From JAFARZ01 sp035651595 (lineage in GTDB: Bacteria > Actinomycetota > Actinomycetes > Streptosporangiales > Streptosporangiaceae): a DNA stretch of 29,753 nucleotides. The DNA is taken from contig DASRFJ010000035.1 of NCBI GenBank assembly GCA_035651595.1, positions 1-29,753 on the forward strand. Reading direction: 5' to 3'. Both the position numbers and the translations under genes were made by a program. Positions 1-7,807 of this stretch are shown one piece after another; position 1 is the stretch's first letter, and the number at the start of each line of letters is the position of its first letter. The notes beneath the pieces are model-generated. The model saw only the letters and a program-made list of their open reading frames with translations. It did no database searches and was not told the origin of the DNA.

Positions 1-70
1 TCGCGCACCGCTCTCGCATTGTCTGGGCCCGCGCGCCGCCGCGGGCCGCCGGCTGATCTGCTGACGTTCC

Positions 71-256
71 GGGCGGTTGCCTCCCTGGCTGGTCAGCGTG
101 CGCCGCCCGCGTGGGCCTTGGCCGCAACCGGGCGGCAGGGCTCCGGCCGGTCACGATCTTTCCTGATCGCGGGGAATTGTTGTGGTGCCGGCTTCGCCGG
201 CGCTGTCTTTGCCCCCGCGGGAAACATCGTGCCAGTCCGGGCCGCCCGGTGTGCGG
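71..256 (+). repeat. Structured leader element, copy A (pair of 7033-7221)
   Basis: Non-coding block upstream of the XRE gene at 341 that aligns along its length with 7033-7221 upstream of the SSB-like gene. Long identical stretches include the segment starting at 122 (CCGCAACCGGGCGGCAG) and the segment 237-256. Hairpins visible in this copy are: 88-97 (GCTG-GT-CAGC); 154-158 with 165-169 (CGATC/GATCG); 187-201 (GCCGGC-TTC-GCCGGC); the palindrome CCCGCGGG at 214-221; and 237-249 (CCGGGC-C-GCCCGG). The other copy keeps the same hairpins with altered loops and some altered pairs. It ends about 85 nt before the GTG start. It may be a structured 5' UTR, a protein-binding regulatory array or a repeat. 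The repeat itself is seen directly; an RNA role is inferred, and strand is assumed from the downstream gene. Confidence 0.7.
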
Positions 257-340
257 CCGGCCGGCGCGCGGCGCTTCGCGGTGACCGCCGGGAGGCGCCC
301 CGCCGCCCGGCCGACAACCGCCAGACCGGAGGCAGGAACC

Positions 341-1204
341 GTGACTACTACGCCATCGATACGGCGGCGCCTGATCGGCGCCGCACTGACCCGCTACCGC
401 GAGAACCTCGGGTACACCCTCGACGACCCAGCGCGCATCCTCGAGTGCGACAGGTCCAAGCTCAGCAGGATCGAGACCGGCCAGCGCGGCATCCGGCCCA
501 GAGAACTGCGCCAGCTCCTCACCGAGTACGGCGTCCCGGCGGGCGAGCAGGACGCCCTGGCGAGCGTGGCCGGGTGGACGCGGCCGCTGGGCTGGTGGGA
601 CCAGCACCCTGGCATGACCGAGCAGATGGCCGAATACCTCCTGCTCGAATCACTGGCCGCCGAGATCATGATCTGCGCACCGCATCTCGTCCCGGACCTG
701 CTGCAGACCGAGGACTACGCCCGCGCCGTCCTGGCCGCACAGCCCGGGGACCTAGCCGACGAGAAACTGGACCAGGCCATCGCGGCGCTCCGTGAACGGC
801 AGGACAGCGTGCTGGACGGATCCCGGCGTGTCTCGGTGGTCCTCGGCGAGGCAGCGATCCGCCAGCAGGCCGGCGGCACAAACGTCAAGGCCGCGCAGTT
901 CCGGCACCTGATCGAGCTGGCCGGCGACATTCGCGGCGTCGCGCTCCAAGTGCTGCCGTTCACCGCCGGAGCGCACGCCGCCGCGGCCGGCGGCCCGTAC
1001 GTCATCATGCGGTTCCCCGGCACGCCCAGCCTCGGCGCGGTCTACCTTCCGGGCCTGTCCGGCGGCGCGTGGCTGGCCGACCCGGCCGACCTCACCAGCT
1101 ATCTGACCGCGTTCACGCTGGCCCGCGCATCCGCGCTCACCGCCCCGCAGACCATCGCGCTGCTCCAGCAGATCACCGGCGACCAGCGGGCGCCCTGGGA
1201 ATAG
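341..1204 (+). CDS. XRE-family transcriptional regulator with DUF5753 domain (WhiJ-like)
   Basis: A 287-aa DNA-binding regulator. The N-terminal helix-turn-helix lies at about residues 8-65 (recognition segment DRSKLSRIETGQRG). A DUF5753 sensor/partner domain follows at about 95-280, with the family signatures VVLGEAAIRQQ, the GAHAAAAGG segment and a terminal leucine-rich helix. The GTG at 341 is chosen because GGAGG at 328-332 sits 8 nt upstream; the reading frame extends further upstream, but only through the conserved non-coding leader. Such proteins usually pair with a DUF397 gene, which is absent here: a terminator follows at once. It may control its own leader or the neighbouring operon (inference). 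Intact; family assignment is firm, target unknown. Confidence 0.93.
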   Translation: MTTTPSIRRRLIGAALTRYRENLGYTLDDPARILECDRSKLSRIETGQRGIRPRELRQLLTEYGVPAGEQDALASVAGWTRPLGWWDQHPGMTEQMAEYLLLESLAAEIMICAPHLVPDLLQTEDYARAVLAAQPGDLADEKLDQAIAALRERQDSVLDGSRRVSVVLGEAAIRQQAGGTNVKAAQFRHLIELAGDIRGVALQVLPFTAGAHAAAAGGPYVIMRFPGTPSLGAVYLPGLSGGAWLADPADLTSYLTAFTLARASALTAPQTIALLQQITGDQRAPWE

Positions 1205-1226
1205 ACCACTACCCCCGGCCAGTCAC

Positions 1227-1262
1227 GGCCCGCTCCGGGACACCCGGTGCGGGCCTTCTTTC
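1227..1262 (+). terminator. Intrinsic terminator after the XRE gene
   Basis: Stem GGCCCGC (1227-1233) pairs with GCGGGCC (1249-1255), extended inward by CCGGG/CCCGG (1235-1239 with 1243-1247) around an ACA loop. One T-T mismatch interrupts the stem. It is followed by the T-rich tract TTCTTTC. It separates the regulator from the yraN-like operon. Confidence 0.8.
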
Positions 1263-1277
1263 ATGAAGGAGATGCAC

Positions 1278-1640
1278 ATGACTACCTCAAGGGCTACCGC
1301 CCGCGACCCCTTCCCGCTCGCCGGACTGCACCTGCGCAGCGCCGGCTTCCGCGTCCTGGACCGCTGCGGGGACAGCGCCCTTGACCCGCGCGTCCTGATC
1401 GCCGCCGACGGCGAGGCGCTCGTCGCATGCCTGATCAAGACACGGCGCCCCACGTCACGGTCAGGCGCGGCGGAAAAGATCAGCCGCACCAAGCTCCGCG
1501 CGCTGCGCCGTATCGCAGTGGCGTGGATGGACGCACACGCAGTCCGCTACGAGCAGGTCCGCATCGACATCATCGCCATCACCATCGATGGCCTCGGCGG
1601 CTGCACAATAGAGCACGTCCGCGGGGCGGGAGAGCGATGA
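1278..1640 (+). CDS. YraN/UPF0102-like protein, catalytic residues lost
   Basis: A 120-aa protein resembling the YraN (UPF0102) restriction-endonuclease-like fold: an HLRSAGFRVLDR start helix, an IKTRRP strand turn, the helix KISRTKLRALRRIAVAWM and a C-terminal VRIDIIAITIDG strand. Start ATG 1278 has GAAGGAG at 1265-1271 with 6-nt spacing, better than the in-frame ATG at 1263 that overlaps this SD. Known family members carry GE-x-D and ExK nuclease motifs. Here the GEID position reads DPRVLI and the ExK Glu position is Leu (CLIK), so nuclease activity is doubtful. The family's N-terminal GxxGE segment is also missing. It overlaps the next frame by ATGA and precedes comM and dprA, matching the usual actinobacterial order; this context is much of the evidence. 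Confidence 0.7.
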   Translation: MTTSRATARDPFPLAGLHLRSAGFRVLDRCGDSALDPRVLIAADGEALVACLIKTRRPTSRSGAAEKISRTKLRALRRIAVAWMDAHAVRYEQVRIDIIAITIDGLGGCTIEHVRGAGER

Positions 1641-2886
1641 CGACCGCCCGCACCTACTCGGTGGCCTTGACCGGGCTCAGCGGCCACATCATCACGATCG
1701 ACACCGACATCGCGAACGGGCTGCCGGCGATGACGCTGGTGGGCCTGCCGGATACGGCGCTGCGGGAGGCGCGGGACCGGATCCGGGCGGCGGTGGTGAA
1801 CAGCGGCGAGCAGTGGCCGCAGCAGCGGATCACGATCGGCCTGTCCCCGGCGTCGCTGCCCAAACGCGGGTCCTGGTTTGACCTGGCGATCGGGGTCGGG
1901 ATCTTGGCCGCGGCGGGGTCGGTGCCCCGCGACGCGGCCCGCGCCGTGATGTGCCTGGGTGAGCTGGGCCTGGACGGCCGGCTCCGCCCGGTCCGCGGCG
2001 TGCTCCCGGCGGTCGCCGCCGCGGCCCGGCAAGGGTTCGGCACGCTGCTGGTCGCGGCGTAGAACGCGGCCGAGGCGGCGCTGGTCCCCGGCGTCGCGGT
2101 GATCGCGGCGGGCAGCCTGACCGCGGCGGCGGACTGGCTGCGCGGCACCCCCGGCCTCCATGACGGCGTGACAGCCGCCGCCGAGTTCGACCGGGTCGCC
2201 GCGGCGCGGCGCCGCGCCGCCCCCGACGCCGGCGGGGGCCCGGACCTGGCCGACGTGCTCGGGCAGGTGACCGCCCGGATCGCGCTGGAGATCGGCCGGG
2301 ACTGCCTGGACGCGCTGCGGCAGCCGCTGGAGGCCGGGGAAATCGTGCTGGCCCGGTCCGGGGTCACCGCCCGGTTCCCCGCCCGGTTCACCCTGGTGCT
2401 GGCCGCGAACCCGTGCCCGTGCGCCAAAGTCGCCGGCCCGGCAGAAGGCTGCTCCTGCAGCGCCATGACCCGCCGCCGGTACCTGGGGCGGATCTCCGGC
2501 CCCCTGCTGGACCGGGTCGACGTCAAGATCGAACTGCTCCCCGTCGGCCGCAAGGAACTGCTGAACGACACAGGCTTCGCCGAACCCTCCGCCCTGGTCG
2601 CCAAACGCGTGGCGGCCGCCCGCGACCGCACGCGGCAGCGGCTGGCCGGCACGCCGTGGCGGCTCAATGCCGAAGTCCCCGGCGCCGAACTGCGCCGCAC
2701 CTGGGCCCCCGCCCGCGGTGCCCTGGCCATGGTGGAAAAGCACTCGAACGCGGCACGATCAGCGCCCGCGGCGTCGCCAAAGTCATCCGCGTCGCCTGGA
2801 CCATCACCGACCTCAACGGCCGCGACCGCCCCGGCAAAGACGAATGCGACAAAGCACTCGCACTCTGGCTCGGCACCCCCCTGTGA
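1637..2886 (+). pseudogene. comM: ComM/YifB-like Mg-chelatase AAA+ protein, multiply broken
   Basis: Remnant of the ComM/YifB AAA+ family (branch-migration helicase linked to natural transformation). The N-terminal ChlI-like domain is clear (VALTGLSGHIITIDTDIANGLP, then VGLPDTALREARDRIRAA). Three lesions are visible. First, an in-frame TAG at 2060-2062 precedes the conserved NAAEAALVPG. Second, a large internal deletion near 2305 joins DVLGQVTARIALEI directly to GRDCLDALRQPLEAGE, removing Walker A and Walker B. Third, a one-base loss near 2739 moves the C-terminal AWTITDLNGRDRPGKDE segment into another frame, which ends at 2884-2886. The late motifs ANPCPC and GRISGPLLDRVDV survive. It starts at ATG 1637, overlapping the yraN-like stop. 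It cannot encode an active ATPase. Confidence 0.9.
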
Positions 2887-2934
2887 CCATCCCCTGTACG
2901 AACAGCCCTCTACTCGGAAGGAACTGTCATCACC

Positions 2935-3105
2935 ATGCACGCTCTGCATGACAACCACGCTGCCCCAGGCACGGACCAGCCCGCCGCCGACGCTATGCTC
3001 CCCCCACCGCAGACCGTCCAGGGCCTGCCAGTAGTCGAGTCCCGGCGCCGCCGGGCGCGCCCCGGCGAGCTCCCCGAGCAGTACTCCGTGATCTGCCGCC
3101 GCTAA
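2935..3105 (+). CDS. Small ORF between comM remnant and dprA-like gene
   Basis: A 56-codon frame starting at ATG 2935, with an AAGGA-type SD near 2918-2922 at rather long spacing. The product is Pro/Arg-rich and ends EQYSVICRR before TAA 3103-3105. It lies in the same frame as the DprA-like gene, and the codons after the TAA (RDESARPYVVWTIAYDP) read on smoothly. The two could once have been one protein, or a small gene now split by a nonsense codon. I do not recognise a family, and it may not be expressed. Confidence 0.35.
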   Translation: MHALHDNHAAPGTDQPAADAMLPPPQTVQGLPVVESRRRRARPGELPEQYSVICRR

Positions 3106-3132
3106 CGCGACGAATCCGCCCGCCCGTATGTC

Positions 3133-4194
3133 GTGTGGACCATCGCCTACGACCCCGCCTATCAGGGCGGGACATGGGTCGCGTGGAACGGCCGCTACGA
3201 CATGTCCCTCGAACGCGCCCGGCAGGTCCTGGACGAACGCGCCGGCGGCATCACCTCACCGCACCGCGACCGGACCCGGCTCGCCCGGGCCGCGCTCACC
3301 TGGCTCACCGAACCCGGCGACCCGGCGCTCGGTGTGCTGCTCGACGTATGCGAGCCCGAAGAGGTACTCGACGCGATCAGAAACGGGCAGCTCCCCGGCC
3401 AGTGCCGCTGCCTGGCTGACGCACGGCAGGACCACGCGGCCGTGGCGCTGCGCCGCTGGCGGCTGCGGCTGCCGGACCTGCCCGCCGACGACGCCATCAC
3501 CGGCATATGCCGGGCAAACAGCATCCGGCTGATCTGCCCCGAAGACGCAGAATGGCCAGACCAGGTCGACGCGCTCGGCCACATCCGGCCGTGCGCGCTG
3601 TGGGCCTGCGGAACTGCCGACCTCGCCGCCATCAGCGAACGGTCCGTGGCCGTCGTCGGGTCGCGGACCGCGACGGGGTACGGCGTCCATGTGGCCGGTG
3701 AGATGGCCGGTGACCTGGCCGGCCAGGGCTGGACGATCGTCTCCGGCGGCGCCTACGGCATCGACGCCGCCGCCCACCGCGGCGCCCTCAGCACAAATGG
3801 CATCACCATCGCGATGCTGCCGTGCGGACTCGACCAGCCCTACCCCGCAGGGCACGCCGGCTTGTTCGACCACGTCACGCAGCGAGGGCTACTGGTCAGC
3901 GAGCTACCGCCCGGCAGCCGCCCCCGCCTGCGGTTCCGCGACCGTAACCGGATCCTCGCCGCACTCAGCCAGGGCACGGTCATCATCGAAGCCGGCCTGT
4001 TCAGCGGCGCGCTCAACACCGCCCGGCACGCGGCCGGGCTCGGCCGGCCGGTCATGGCAATCCCCGGACCAGTCACTTCGGCACAGTCCGCAGGCTGCCA
4101 TCAGCTCATCCGGGAAATGCGCGCCACCCTGATCACCGACGCCGACGACATCCTGGACTCCCTCAGCGCGGCCAGGCCAGGCAGCCCCGGCTAG
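3133..4194 (+). CDS. dprA: DprA/Smf-like DNA-processing protein with extra N-terminal segment
   Basis: A 353-aa DprA-family protein (Rossmann fold that loads RecA on ssDNA in transformation). It has a SAM-like N-terminal region (RLARAALTWLTEPGDPALG), then the Rossmann core: SVAVVGSRTATGYG (about residue 172), SGGAYGIDAAAHRGAL (about 204), LPCGLDQPYPAGH, RFRDRNRILAAL, EAGLFSGALNTARHA (about 286) and AIPGPVTSAQSAGCH. No C-terminal winged helix is evident. The first 40 or so residues (WTIAYDPAYQGGTW, then MSLERARQVLDERAGG) are not typical DprA sequence and look like a fused small protein. Start GTG 3133 is the first in frame; ATG 3202 is an alternative. No good SD is visible. This is probably an accessory paralogue on the element rather than the host's housekeeping copy (inference). 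Confidence 0.85.
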   Translation: MWTIAYDPAYQGGTWVAWNGRYDMSLERARQVLDERAGGITSPHRDRTRLARAALTWLTEPGDPALGVLLDVCEPEEVLDAIRNGQLPGQCRCLADARQDHAAVALRRWRLRLPDLPADDAITGICRANSIRLICPEDAEWPDQVDALGHIRPCALWACGTADLAAISERSVAVVGSRTATGYGVHVAGEMAGDLAGQGWTIVSGGAYGIDAAAHRGALSTNGITIAMLPCGLDQPYPAGHAGLFDHVTQRGLLVSELPPGSRPRLRFRDRNRILAALSQGTVIIEAGLFSGALNTARHAAGLGRPVMAIPGPVTSAQSAGCHQLIREMRATLITDADDILDSLSAARPGSPG

Positions 4195-4514
4195 CTGCTA
4201 CCTAATCGCGAGATCGGCTACCGCAGCGCCATCCCGCCCGCATGGCACAGCCTCGTCCGCGTCGACTCGGCATGAGCCGATGCGACAACGTCATGCTTTC
4301 TGGCCACCGCCACAGCGAGTGACCGCGCACGGCATTAGGCACGCAGAACGCCGATTAGGAATGCCTACTGGAACAGCAAACATATGTGAGCCTGTCCGCA
4401 CAGATCATCCAAGTCTGATAGACGACCGCCGAGTCCGATCGAACTAAACTCATATGAACTGGATGGCGAGATGCACACGGCTCTGGAGACCAGTGCTTCT
4501 TCTGGCAGGTAGGG
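4195..4514. other. Intergenic stretch, no gene supported
   Basis: About 320 bases with no convincing reading frame. Base composition falls from very GC-rich to mixed near 4300-4450, marking the left edge of the lower-GC insert that carries the DUF397 and SEFIR genes. I see no tRNA and no clear repeat. Confidence 0.5.
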
Positions 4515-4914
4515 CTGAGCCGCCAGGCCATCCTGACGCGACATACCACTCCGGCTGTGGGCCATTGTGGACGAGGCCGCTCTTCACCGCTCCGTCGGCG
4601 GGCGCGACGCCATACATGCTCAGCTCAAGCACCTCGTTGAAGCCGCCGACATGCTGCACGTCACCTTGCAGGTCGTCCCCTACGATGCCGACGCTCACCC
4701 CGGCATGGCCGGAGCCTTCGCCATCCTCCAGTTCGGCGAACCATCCGCCAGCGATGTCGTCTACATTGAGAGCCGTGTAGGCAGCCTGTTCCTGGAGAGC
4801 GAGATGGACTTGGCGAGCTTCGGCGGCATCCTCGAGCACCTGCGGGCCTTGTCGCTGCCGCCTGACGACTCAATCGCCCTGATCCAGCGCATCGCCCCTA
4901 AGGCTACAGCGTGA
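4515..4914 (+). pseudogene. Truncated, frameshifted XRE-DUF5753 regulator (C-terminal half)
   Basis: Only the DUF5753 C-terminal half remains: VDEAALHRSVGG, QLKHLVEAADMLHVTLQVVPYDADAHPGMAGAFAILQF (in part), VVYIES, and the final LRALSLPPDDS helix. Upstream, LSRQAILTRHTTPAV is encoded from 4515 in a different frame and joins the rest if one base is added near 4557 (PAVWAIVDEAAL), so a frameshift is present. The N-terminal helix-turn-helix is not found. A GTG at 4567 could start a residual 115-aa product, but it would lack DNA binding. The stop at 4912-4914 touches the downstream DUF397 gene, as in an intact pair. Confidence 0.82.
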
Positions 4915-4931
4915 GCAGAAAGGTTACGATC

Positions 4932-5117
4932 ATGCAAGGTGGCTTGTCTCGCGCCCCGTGGAAGAAGAGCAGTTGCAGCCGCAACTCGGGTAACTGCGTT
5001 GAGGCAGCTGACCTAGGCGATGGGGTTGCCGTACGGGACCCCAAGGACCCGGATGGGCCGGTGTTGGTGGTGAGCCGCGATGAATGGGCGAATCTCCTCA
5101 CCTGGATCAAATGCTGA
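4932..5117 (+). CDS. DUF397 domain protein
   Basis: A 61-aa DUF397 protein with the full family pattern: APWKKSSCS near the start, GNCVEAADL, VAVRDPKDPDGPVL and EWANLLTWIK at the end. ATG 4932 has GAAAGG at 4918-4923 with 8-nt spacing. GTG 4911 is an alternative start that overlaps the preceding stop (GTGA) and adds 7 residues. DUF397 proteins are small partners of XRE-DUF5753 regulators in actinomycetes. Here the partner gene just upstream is broken while this one is intact. The SEFIR gene begins 1 nt after its stop, suggesting translational coupling. Confidence 0.9.
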   Translation: MQGGLSRAPWKKSSCSRNSGNCVEAADLGDGVAVRDPKDPDGPVLVVSRDEWANLLTWIKC

Positions 5118-5118
5118 T

Positions 5119-6621
5119 ATGACCGAAGCTGAAGGTAGCCCCCTCCTGAAAGGCAGCACCGAGCGTACTGCCTTCATTTCGTACAGCTGGACCTCGGAAG
5201 AACATCGTCAATGGGTCCTAGAGCTTGCTAACCGCCTTCGGAGTCACGGCATCGACGTTTTGCTCGATCAGTGGCATTTGAGGCCAGGACAAGACAAGTA
5301 TGCCTTCATGGAGCGGATGGTTACCGACTCAGCTGTCAAGAAGGTCATTGTGATCTGTGATCGTCGGTATCAGGAAAAGGCTGACGACCGGGACGGCGGG
5401 GTTGGCGACGAAACGCTGCTGATAACACCCGACGTTTATCGCAGCGTTAGCCAGGAGAAATTCATTCCAGTTGTGGTTGAGCGGGACGAGAACGGCCAAG
5501 CCTACATGCCAGCATATCTTCGTTCCAGGGTGTACATCGACATGTCGGTGCCAACCCAGTTTGACGAAAAATATCAAGTACTACTTCGAACCTTGTATGG
5601 CAAACCTGAGGCAACGCCACCACCGCTCGGCACGCCACCCGCTTACATTAAAGAGGAAGGCACGATTACCTCGAAAGCTGCCACGGCTGCTGCGGCGGCT
5701 GCCCCGATGAGGACTGGAGGCGTCACCGCACAGACCCCTACGGACTTGATTACGACTTTCTTTGAGGCGTTTATATCCGACCTGGACGAGTTCCGATTCG
5801 AACAAGTTCCAGATGAGCCATACGACGAGACAATGACCAAGCTCATTGAGCAGATGGGGCAGCTGAAGAATGTATTCGTTGAATTTGCCGGGCGCCTGGC
5901 CCAAATTGAGCTGACTGACGCCGACCTTGATCAGCTGCATGACTACTTGGAGAGAATTGCTCAGTTCCAGTTTCCGCCGACTGGCATAGCCCAATATGAT
6001 GTGAGGGGATGGGATAATTATCGTTTTATCTGCTACGAGATGGTGCTTTATCTTACAGCAGCGCTCGTAGCGCATGGCAAGTACTCGAACCTAGCTAGGC
6101 TCGTTGATTCCACCTACTTTTATGACTCGGCCACGAAGCACCAGTGCCATACCGGCATTGATCTCTTCAATAATCATCTAATATCACTCGACGAGGTGCG
6201 CAATACTAGGCTGGGGCTGAGGCGTGTCAGTGTAACCGCTGACATGATAAAAGAGCGGACGGCAGGCACGGGCGTACGCTTTGATGATCTAGTCAGCGCT
6301 GATTTGCTACTCCACTACCTTACCTTCCTACAGGTAGATGCCACTGAGACTTCCTGGCAGTCGCACGTTTGGTTCCCTCGCCTGTCACCGTATGCCACCT
6401 ATTATGAAAGCATCCCCCTCTTGCAAAGGCTTGTCTCTAGTAGACATTTCGAGCGTGTCAAGATGCTGCTTGGGGTTGATACCACCAACGAGCTAAGGCG
6501 AGCGATCGAGCAGGCGATGGCGCAGAAGGCAAGCTACTACAATGGAATGAGCGTAATCGAATTCTCTATCCCCAGGCTGCCGTCAGCCGTCCCGCTCGAC
6601 CGGCTGGCCTCTGTTCCTTAA
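5119..6621 (+). CDS. SEFIR (TIR-like) domain protein, candidate defence effector
   Basis: A 500-aa protein. Residues 19-145 form a SEFIR domain: AFISYSWTSEEHRQWV, GIDVLLDQWHLRPGQD, VIVICDRRYQEKAD, GGVGDETLLITPDVY and KFIPVVVERDENG. SEFIR domains are TIR relatives, and a bacterial SEFIR protein has been reported as a single-gene abortive-infection anti-phage system acting on NAD. Residues 145-205 are a low-complexity linker (Pro then Ala runs). Residues 210-500 form an unrecognised, mostly helical C-terminal region, possibly the sensor. Start ATG 5119 follows the DUF397 stop by one base, and no strong SD is seen, so translation is probably coupled. Codon use is clearly richer in A/T at third positions than in neighbours, which suggests recent acquisition. 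Phage defence is inferred from the domain only. Confidence 0.85.
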   Translation: MTEAEGSPLLKGSTERTAFISYSWTSEEHRQWVLELANRLRSHGIDVLLDQWHLRPGQDKYAFMERMVTDSAVKKVIVICDRRYQEKADDRDGGVGDETLLITPDVYRSVSQEKFIPVVVERDENGQAYMPAYLRSRVYIDMSVPTQFDEKYQVLLRTLYGKPEATPPPLGTPPAYIKEEGTITSKAATAAAAAAPMRTGGVTAQTPTDLITTFFEAFISDLDEFRFEQVPDEPYDETMTKLIEQMGQLKNVFVEFAGRLAQIELTDADLDQLHDYLERIAQFQFPPTGIAQYDVRGWDNYRFICYEMVLYLTAALVAHGKYSNLARLVDSTYFYDSATKHQCHTGIDLFNNHLISLDEVRNTRLGLRRVSVTADMIKERTAGTGVRFDDLVSADLLLHYLTFLQVDATETSWQSHVWFPRLSPYATYYESIPLLQRLVSSRHFERVKMLLGVDTTNELRRAIEQAMAQKASYYNGMSVIEFSIPRLPSAVPLDRLASVP

Positions 6622-7032
6622 CCGGATATAACGGCTTGCGAGGGCTCGTCCGCGTCGAGTTAGCCGACCATGCGACAGTGAAGGCCGCTCAGATCATCCT
6701 GCACAGCGCATTAACGGTTGAGTCCCAGGAGGTCGACATCAGCGCGCATAGCGGCGGCTTAGTGCGCGGTAGACCCGATGCCCTCGGCTACTGCTCGTGG
6801 TGGGTACTCTGCTGTGGCGTCCGGGGACGTACCGAGTTGTCGTCACCGCTACTCAACGGTGTCGCTCATGTTGAGTTCGTAGTTGCGGTGGGCTCGGGTG
6901 CCGCGGCCCCCGCGCTGTACTAGATCAGCATCGGCAGCACGACCAGCCGTTCAGCGGTAGGCGCGCAGGATACTCACCTCGGCGTCGCGTCCCGCAGTCC
7001 GGGGCGGTGATGTCGCCGTCGGTGGCGGCGGG
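6622..7032. other. Intergenic stretch right of the SEFIR insert
   Basis: About 410 bases. One open frame (6636-6923, TTG start, 95 codons) has no recognisable protein features, no SD and mixed codon use, so I do not call it. GC content rises again towards 7000. This may be the right edge of the insert. No attachment site or repeat is obvious. Confidence 0.45.
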
Positions 7033-7221
7033 TTGCGGTTTTCTCCTCCCGGCTTGTCAAGCCTGCCTCGCCGGGTGCGGCCGTCCGCAACCGGGCGGCA
7101 GATCTCCGGGCGGGCAGAGATCTTTTCCGGTCGCGCGGGCAGCCAGGAGAGCCGGCTGCGCCGGCCGGATTTTGCTGCCCGCGGGAAAACATCTTGCCCG
7201 CCCGGGCCGCCCGGTGTGCGG
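7033..7221 (+). repeat. Structured leader element, copy B (pair of 71-256)
   Basis: Second copy of the upstream element, ending about 108 nt before the SSB-like start. Equivalent hairpins are: 7051-7063 (GGCTTG-T-CAAGCC, where copy A has GCTG-GT-CAGC); 7119-7122 with 7129-7132 (GATC/GGTC, a G-U replacing an A-U of copy A); 7151-7165 (GCCGGC-TGC-GCCGGC, loop changed from TTC); CCCGCGGG at 7178-7185; and 7202-7214 (CCGGGC-C-GCCCGG, identical). Pairing kept through base change supports a functional structure. A shared promoter or operator array is the alternative. Confidence 0.7.
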
Positions 7222-7328
7222 GGCCGCCCCATCGGCGGAGGCCTGGCGTGACTGCCGGGAAGGGAACCGCATCTTGGGCCGCCACCGGGCGGCCGCCCTC
7301 CCGGCCAGGCACGAGGAGGAACTCTCCT

Positions 7329-7772
7329 GTGGAACCAGTCTCCATCACCGTTACCGGCTTCCTGGCCAATGATCCGCGCGAGTTCAGCACTGACCGCGGC
7401 CCCGGCGTCTCGCTGTGGCTGCAGGTCCCGCTCAGCGACGACCGTTCCCGCTACCTGAAGGTCACCGGGTGGGGCCCGCTCGCCACCCACGCCGCGGCTT
7501 CGCTGCACAAGAACGACCGGGTCACCGTGCGCGGCAGCGACTTCCGCGTCGAGCAGTGGACCGCCGACGACGCAGACAAGTCCCCGCGCGCATGCCTGGC
7601 CGTGACCGCGTGGGACATCGCGCCGTCGCTGCTGCGCGACACAGCGGTCATGGGCCGCACCGCCCGCCGCGCCGGACCCGGCACGGCGGACGCGGGCGGC
7701 GAGCACGCCGGCCTGCCCGCGGCCGAGCAGGCCGACCTGAAGGTCCTCGCCGGGGTCACCGCCGACGCCTGA
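7329..7772 (+). CDS. ssb: Single-stranded DNA-binding protein (OB-fold), element-borne
   Basis: A 147-aa SSB-family protein. The OB-fold occupies about residues 1-105: VSITVTGFLANDPREF, GVSLWLQVPL, RYLKVTGWGPLATHAA, SLHKNDRVTVRGSDFRVEQW and LAVTAWDIAPSLLRDTA. The remaining tail is Ala/Gly-rich and lacks the acidic DDDIPF-type tip by which housekeeping SSBs recruit partners. GTG 7329 follows AGGAGGA (7314-7320) with 8-nt spacing. It is first in a run with the DUF4192 and DUF2786 genes and follows leader copy B, which probably belongs to its transcript or promoter. A plasmid or conjugative-element SSB role protecting transferred ssDNA is likely (inference). Confidence 0.85.
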   Translation: MEPVSITVTGFLANDPREFSTDRGPGVSLWLQVPLSDDRSRYLKVTGWGPLATHAAASLHKNDRVTVRGSDFRVEQWTADDADKSPRACLAVTAWDIAPSLLRDTAVMGRTARRAGPGTADAGGEHAGLPAAEQADLKVLAGVTADA

Positions 7773-7807
7773 CGCGACCATTCCAGTACTCACGAAGGAC
7801 ATCAATC

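Noticed and set aside
6636..6923. 95-codon frame after the SEFIR gene
   Set aside because: TTG start, no SD, no protein family features; lies in the transitional composition zone.
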